Positions 6,802 to 7,874 of a DNA stretch of 7,874 nucleotides are shown in pieces. Source of the DNA: Ferruginibacter sp050611725 (lineage in GTDB: Bacteria; Bacteroidota; Bacteroidia; Chitinophagales; Chitinophagaceae). The stretch spans positions 1 to 7,874 of the forward strand of contig NZ_JBODJB010000002.1 in assembly GCF_050611725.1 (NCBI RefSeq), written 5' to 3'. The number at the start of each line of letters is the position of its first letter. Position 1 is the stretch's first letter. The notes beneath the pieces were generated by a model. It saw only the letters and a list, made by a program, of their open reading frames with translations. It ran no database searches and had not been told where the DNA came from. Position numbers and translations under genes: made by a program.

Positions 6802-7037
6802 AAGTTTATTAATTTGAATTGGGAGAGAAAAGAAATTAGAACAAATAAATTGTACAATCGAAGGGGTAAATGTTTTTTTCATACCTGGCAATTTAGAATG
6901 ACATTATCGTTAAAAAAGCAAATCGTTTGTAAGGGAATTCGGGCAAGTGGCTTCAGCAGGTAAAGGATTCTACGTTATAATAGTGATACAAGGTAGATAC
7001 ATTTTTAACATAAATATAATTTGATGGGTCCAAAATC

Positions 7038-7080
7038 TACGCAATCGATTGCAGAAAAGCTTACGCAATCGATTGCGTAA
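7038..7080. promoter_or_regulatory. Two tandem LacI-family-like operators
   Basis: Site 1, GCAATCGATTGC (7041-7052), is a perfect 12-bp palindrome. Site 2, TTACGCAATCGATTGCGTAA (7061-7080), is a perfect 20-bp palindrome containing the same core. The centres are 24 bp apart, and a 15-bp direct repeat (7038-7052 and 7062-7076) covers both. A GCAA-x-CG-x-TTGC palindrome with a central CpG is the classic shape of LacI/PurR-family operators. The sites lie 240-280 bp upstream of 6801, between a terminator and the giant gene, so they most likely control that gene. The regulator and the effector are not visible. Confidence 0.7.
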
Positions 7081-7082
7081 AG

Positions 7083-7116
7083 ATATTGCAGCGAAATATG
7101 ATGATTTATGCAATAT
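7083..7116. repeat. Short inverted repeat ATATTGCA / TGCAATAT
   Basis: Eight-base perfect arms (7083-7090 and 7109-7116) flank an 18-base spacer, directly beside operator site 2. Each arm contains the half-site-like word GCAAT/ATTGC that also occurs in the palindromes, so it could be a spaced accessory binding site. As an RNA hairpin it would be weak. Confidence 0.35.
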
Positions 7117-7124
7117 TTAAACAC

Positions 7125-7156
7125 AAAAATGCACTTCCTTTCGGAAGTGCATTTTT
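7125..7156 (-). terminator. Rho-independent terminator after the small membrane protein gene
   Basis: A perfect 14-bp stem (aaaaatgcacttcc with ggaagtgcattttt) closes a four-base loop that reads GAAA on the minus strand, a stable GNRA tetraloop. In the minus direction the stem ends in a run of five T. It begins 27 bases after the stop codon at 7183. The sequence is symmetrical enough to work in both directions. It separates the upstream genes from the giant gene. Confidence 0.92.
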
Positions 7157-7182
7157 CTAACTATTTTAATAGATATAAACTA

Positions 7183-7443
7183 TTATGCTTTGGCAGGGAT
7201 AACCTGTGACGCAGCAAGCTTTACAGCCCTTTTCATCACACTAACGGCCAGAAACATGCCCGCTGCAATCAGCAATATGGTCATTTTTGGATCCAATGGT
7301 ACAGCCTGAGGTTCAGCATCGGGGTTATCTCCCGGATTCTGACCGAAAACTATACCTGGTAAAACAACCAGCAGCATCACCACCACTAACGGCATCATAT
7401 AACCGAACATCTTTTTCATTCCCTGCTTTAATTGATTCTTCAT
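7183..7443 (-). CDS. Small membrane-anchored protein with P-L-D-P motif (PID-CTERM-like), unknown function
   Basis: An 86-residue complete gene ending in TAA. Residues 1-12 are basic (four Lys). Residues 14-33 form a hydrophobic core, and G-I-V-F-G-Q (30-35) is a plausible signal peptidase site. A short acidic/proline linker (36-48) leads to P-L-D-P (49-52), a second hydrophobic helix (about 54-70), and a basic tail beginning K-R at 71-72. The order 'P-[IL]-D, hydrophobic helix, basic end' resembles the small PID-CTERM-type proteins of Bacteroidota, which are thought to be membrane-anchored and of unknown role; this match is by layout only. If the first segment is cleaved, the mature protein is a single-span peptide of about 52 residues. 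An internal ATG at 7419 (residue 9) would also keep the signal. It lies 70 bp after the T9SS substrate gene with no terminator between, so it may be co-transcribed. Confidence 0.85.
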   Translation of the reverse strand: MKNQLKQGMKKMFGYMMPLVVVMLLVVLPGIVFGQNPGDNPDAEPQAVPLDPKMTILLIAAGMFLAVSVMKRAVKLAASQVIPAKA

Positions 7444-7513
7444 ATGTTTTGAAATTTTTATTTTTTGCTTTCTTTTATATATTGTTTTATCAACCTTTAA
7501 AATTACTTAAACC

Positions 7514-7874
7514 TTAGTTAACTAATAATTTTTCAACTTGTTTAGCTCCATTCGGTTTAACAATTTCCAAATAATAGATACCCTTGGTCATCAGGTTTGG
7601 TGCGTTGAATGTTTGCGTACTGTTACCACCATTGTGTTGTACAGACGACTGCATCAACTGCTGACCAACGGTATTGGTTAGACGAACATTGTATTTACCT
7701 TTTTCCTGGCCAATAAATTGAACACTTATCCTTCCATCATTGATGATAGTCGTATTCAACGTAATGCTTGGAACTGATGAACCATAAGTTACTGTTACAA
7801 TATAAGTGTATTTGGTTGCTCCTGATAGATCTACGGTTTTTATACGGTAGTAGTTCAATCCGGCTACAGGTGCC
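7514..7874 (-). CDS. C-terminal end of a T9SS-exported protein with type A-like sorting domain (5' end beyond the window)
   Basis: The last 119 codons and a TAA stop of a longer gene are visible; the frame stays open to the right edge. A TTG at 7858-7856 is an internal Leu codon in A-P-V-A-G-L-N-Y-Y-R-I-K, not a start. The G-L-N-Y-Y-R-I-K-x-V-D-x-x-G motif is the beta-sandwich region that commonly precedes T9SS sorting domains. The final roughly 80 residues match the type A tail layout: G-R-I-S-V-Q-F, G-K-Y-N-V-R-L-T-N-T-V-G-Q, then L-M-T-K-G-I-Y-Y-L-E-I and a basic, hydrophobic end K-L-L-V-N. The usual P-N-P opening is replaced by T-T-I-I-N-D-G. The tail directs export by T9SS and is normally removed by the sortase-like PorU as the protein is anchored or released. 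The function of the body is unknown. Confidence 0.93.
   Translation of the reverse strand, partial: APVAGLNYYRIKTVDLSGATKYTYIVTVTYGSSVPSITLNTTIINDGRISVQFIGQEKGKYNVRLTNTVGQQLMQSSVQHNGGNSTQTFNAPNLMTKGIYYLEIVKPNGAKQVEKLLVN

Larger units (their letters stand above)
6802..7124 (-). promoter_or_regulatory. Intergenic region, presumed promoter of the giant gene
   Basis: This stretch has no credible gene. It holds the operator-like palindromes (7038-7080), an inverted repeat (7083-7116), and AT-rich sequence before the start. No perfect Bacteroidota promoter (TTG, about 17-23 bp, TAnnTTTG) is visible on the minus strand. The best partial matches are TAAATTG at 6895-6889 with TTTG at 6922-6919 (23 bp between) and TACCTTG at 6995-6989. 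If the first is real, transcription would begin near 6883, too close to use the ATG at 6882, which would favour the 6801 start. The terminator just upstream means a promoter must lie here if the gene is not read through. Confidence 0.4.

Noticed and set aside
7287..7517. Plus-strand frame of 76 codons with a hydrophobic end
   Set aside because: It is antisense to the small membrane protein; the hydrophobic tail comes from the AT-rich gap read in reverse, and no promoter or partner supports it.
7856..7858. TTG as a start for the right-hand gene
   Set aside because: The frame continues upstream as A-P-V-A-G into the conserved G-L-N-Y-Y-R-I-K motif, so this codon is an internal Leu of a gene cut by the window edge.

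Overview
The window reads as a piece of a Bacteroidota genome, most like the Chitinophagaceae and relatives. The evidence is low G+C, A-rich translation starts without a clear Shine-Dalgarno sequence, a recognisable C-terminal tail for the type IX secretion system (T9SS), and a huge Thr/Ser/Val-rich modular surface protein. All three genes lie on the minus strand, so the locus reads from right to left.

Layout, in transcription order. (1) 7874-7514 is the last 119 codons of a secreted protein. It ends in a T9SS type A-like sorting domain and its body lies beyond the right edge. (2) 7443-7183 is a complete 86-residue small protein with a signal-peptide-like N-terminus, a short acidic/proline linker, a P-L-D-P motif, a second hydrophobic segment and a basic tail. 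It is followed by a strong GAAA-loop hairpin terminator (7156-7125). (3) The roughly 300-380 bp intergenic region carries an 8-bp-arm inverted repeat and two tandem GCAATCGATTGC palindromes, spaced 24 bp centre to centre, which look like LacI-family operators. (4) From 6801 (or possibly 6882) to the left edge runs one uninterrupted reading frame of 2267 codons with no stop visible.

The giant protein has a signal peptide followed by these modules: a jelly-roll/LamG-like domain; a PKD-like domain; three Ig-like domains, two of them tandem duplicates; three copies of a putative-Ig module; two fibronectin type III domains; and five DUF5018-like repeats. After these come an alpha/beta domain resembling the ThuA / class I glutamine-amidotransferase-like fold, an InlB-B-like bacterial repeat, and a beta-helix-like segment that leaves the window. 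It is most plausibly a cell-surface or extracellular adhesin or glycan-interacting protein exported by Sec and then T9SS. Its own C-terminus, where the sorting tail would be, is not visible.

The genes fit together as an export-related neighbourhood: two large secreted proteins flank a tiny membrane-anchored protein. The giant gene probably has its own promoter, because a terminator isolates it from upstream transcription and the operator-like palindromes sit in the gap. A sugar-responsive LacI-type switch is an inference. No regulator gene, RNA gene, mobile element or CRISPR array is seen here.
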